Assembly: GCA_021852225.1 (NCBI GenBank) | Contig: JAJZOA010000123.1 | Location: forward strand, 1-14,024 | Direction: 5' to 3' | DNA length: 14,024 nt | Source: Planctomycetota bacterium | Lineage (GTDB): Bacteria > Planctomycetota > Phycisphaerae > WQYP01 | Made by a program: the position numbers and the translations under genes | Notes under the pieces: model-generated | Databases searched by the model: none | Told to the model about the DNA's origin: nothing | The model's input: the letters and a program-made list of their open reading frames with translations, nothing else | Part shown: positions 13,789 through 14,024 of the stretch, one piece after another | Layout of the letters: each line of letters starts with the position of its first letter | How positions within the stretch are numbered: position 1 is the first letter of the stretch

Positions 13789-14024
13789 ATGTTTTCCAGA
13801 ATATTAGTCGCCAACCGTGGTGAAATTGCCCTGCGCATCATTCGCGCCTGCCGGGAACTTGGTGTGGAGGTCGTGGCCGTTTATTCCGAGGCAGATCGCG
13901 GCGCCGCCTATTTAAAGCTCGCGGACGCGGCCATCTGCATTGGTCCGGGGCCCGCCGGGGAAAGCTATCTGAATATTCCACGCATTATTTCCGCGGCGGA
14001 AGTTGCGGATGTACAGGCGATTCA
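13789..14024 (+). CDS. accC: Biotin carboxylase of acetyl-CoA carboxylase (N-terminal fragment, cut by window edge)
   Basis: Only the first 78 codons are present; the gene continues past the right edge. The product starts [20 protein letters not shown], the highly conserved opening of biotin carboxylases, followed by [17 protein letters not shown] and the [20 protein letters not shown] segment of the biotin-carboxylase N-terminal (pre-ATP-grasp) domain. The enzyme uses ATP and bicarbonate to carboxylate biotin on AccB. The ATG is preceded by AAAAAGG with a 6-base spacer, and the 49-base gap from accB fits the standard accBC operon. A biotin carboxylase subunit of another acyl-CoA or pyruvate carboxylase would look similar here, but the accB neighbour makes AccC the clear choice. 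Confidence 0.96.
   Translation, partial: MFSRILVANRGEIALRIIRACRELGVEVVAVYSEADRGAAYLKLADAAICIGPGPAGESYLNIPRIISAAEVADVQAI

Noticed and set aside
1..14024. CRISPR array, toxin-antitoxin pair, phage genes or defence system
   Set aside because: No regularly spaced repeats, no paired small genes with toxin motifs and no phage or nuclease/helicase signatures were found anywhere in the window.

Overview
The window looks like a chromosomal segment of a Planctomycetota bacterium, plausibly of the Phycisphaerae. This is inferred from moderately GC-rich coding sequence, the gene content and the style of the proteins; no rRNA or other phylogenetic marker is present to prove it. Most of the window is ordinary housekeeping sequence on the plus strand. 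The left 2.1 kb is on the minus strand and has an accessory look.

Left part (1-2133, minus strand): a 5'-truncated IS66-type transposase remnant runs off the left edge. It is followed by a Tat-exported glycoside hydrolase of the GH5-like (beta/alpha)8 type with a GTG start, a tRNA-Arg(ACG), and a 61-residue unknown protein. A 516-base gene-free stretch (2134-2649) separates this block from the plus-strand genes.

Middle part (2650-9570, plus strand): citrate synthase, a BshB1-like zinc deacetylase, a canonical PilT retraction ATPase, a strongly degenerate GspE/PilB-family protein with N-terminal membrane helices, and a large membrane protein whose N-terminus resembles CvpA. The PilT / degenerate-ATPase / CvpA-like trio is the most unusual part. 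The second protein keeps the GspE fold markers and the tetracysteine zinc site but has lost the Walker A lysine, the Asp-box acids, the Walker B glutamate motif and the His box. It is probably a catalytically dead, membrane-anchored relative of the type II secretion / type IV pilus motor.

Right part (9692-14024, plus strand): Mn-type superoxide dismutase and serine hydroxymethyltransferase, each with its own likely promoter. An M24 (Xaa-Pro aminopeptidase-like) metallopeptidase then leads into accB and the start of accC, the biotin carrier and biotin carboxylase of acetyl-CoA carboxylase. The last three are closely spaced and probably one transcription unit.

No CRISPR array, prophage, rRNA or complete insertion sequence is visible. 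Promoters and terminators are called by eye and are weaker than the gene calls.
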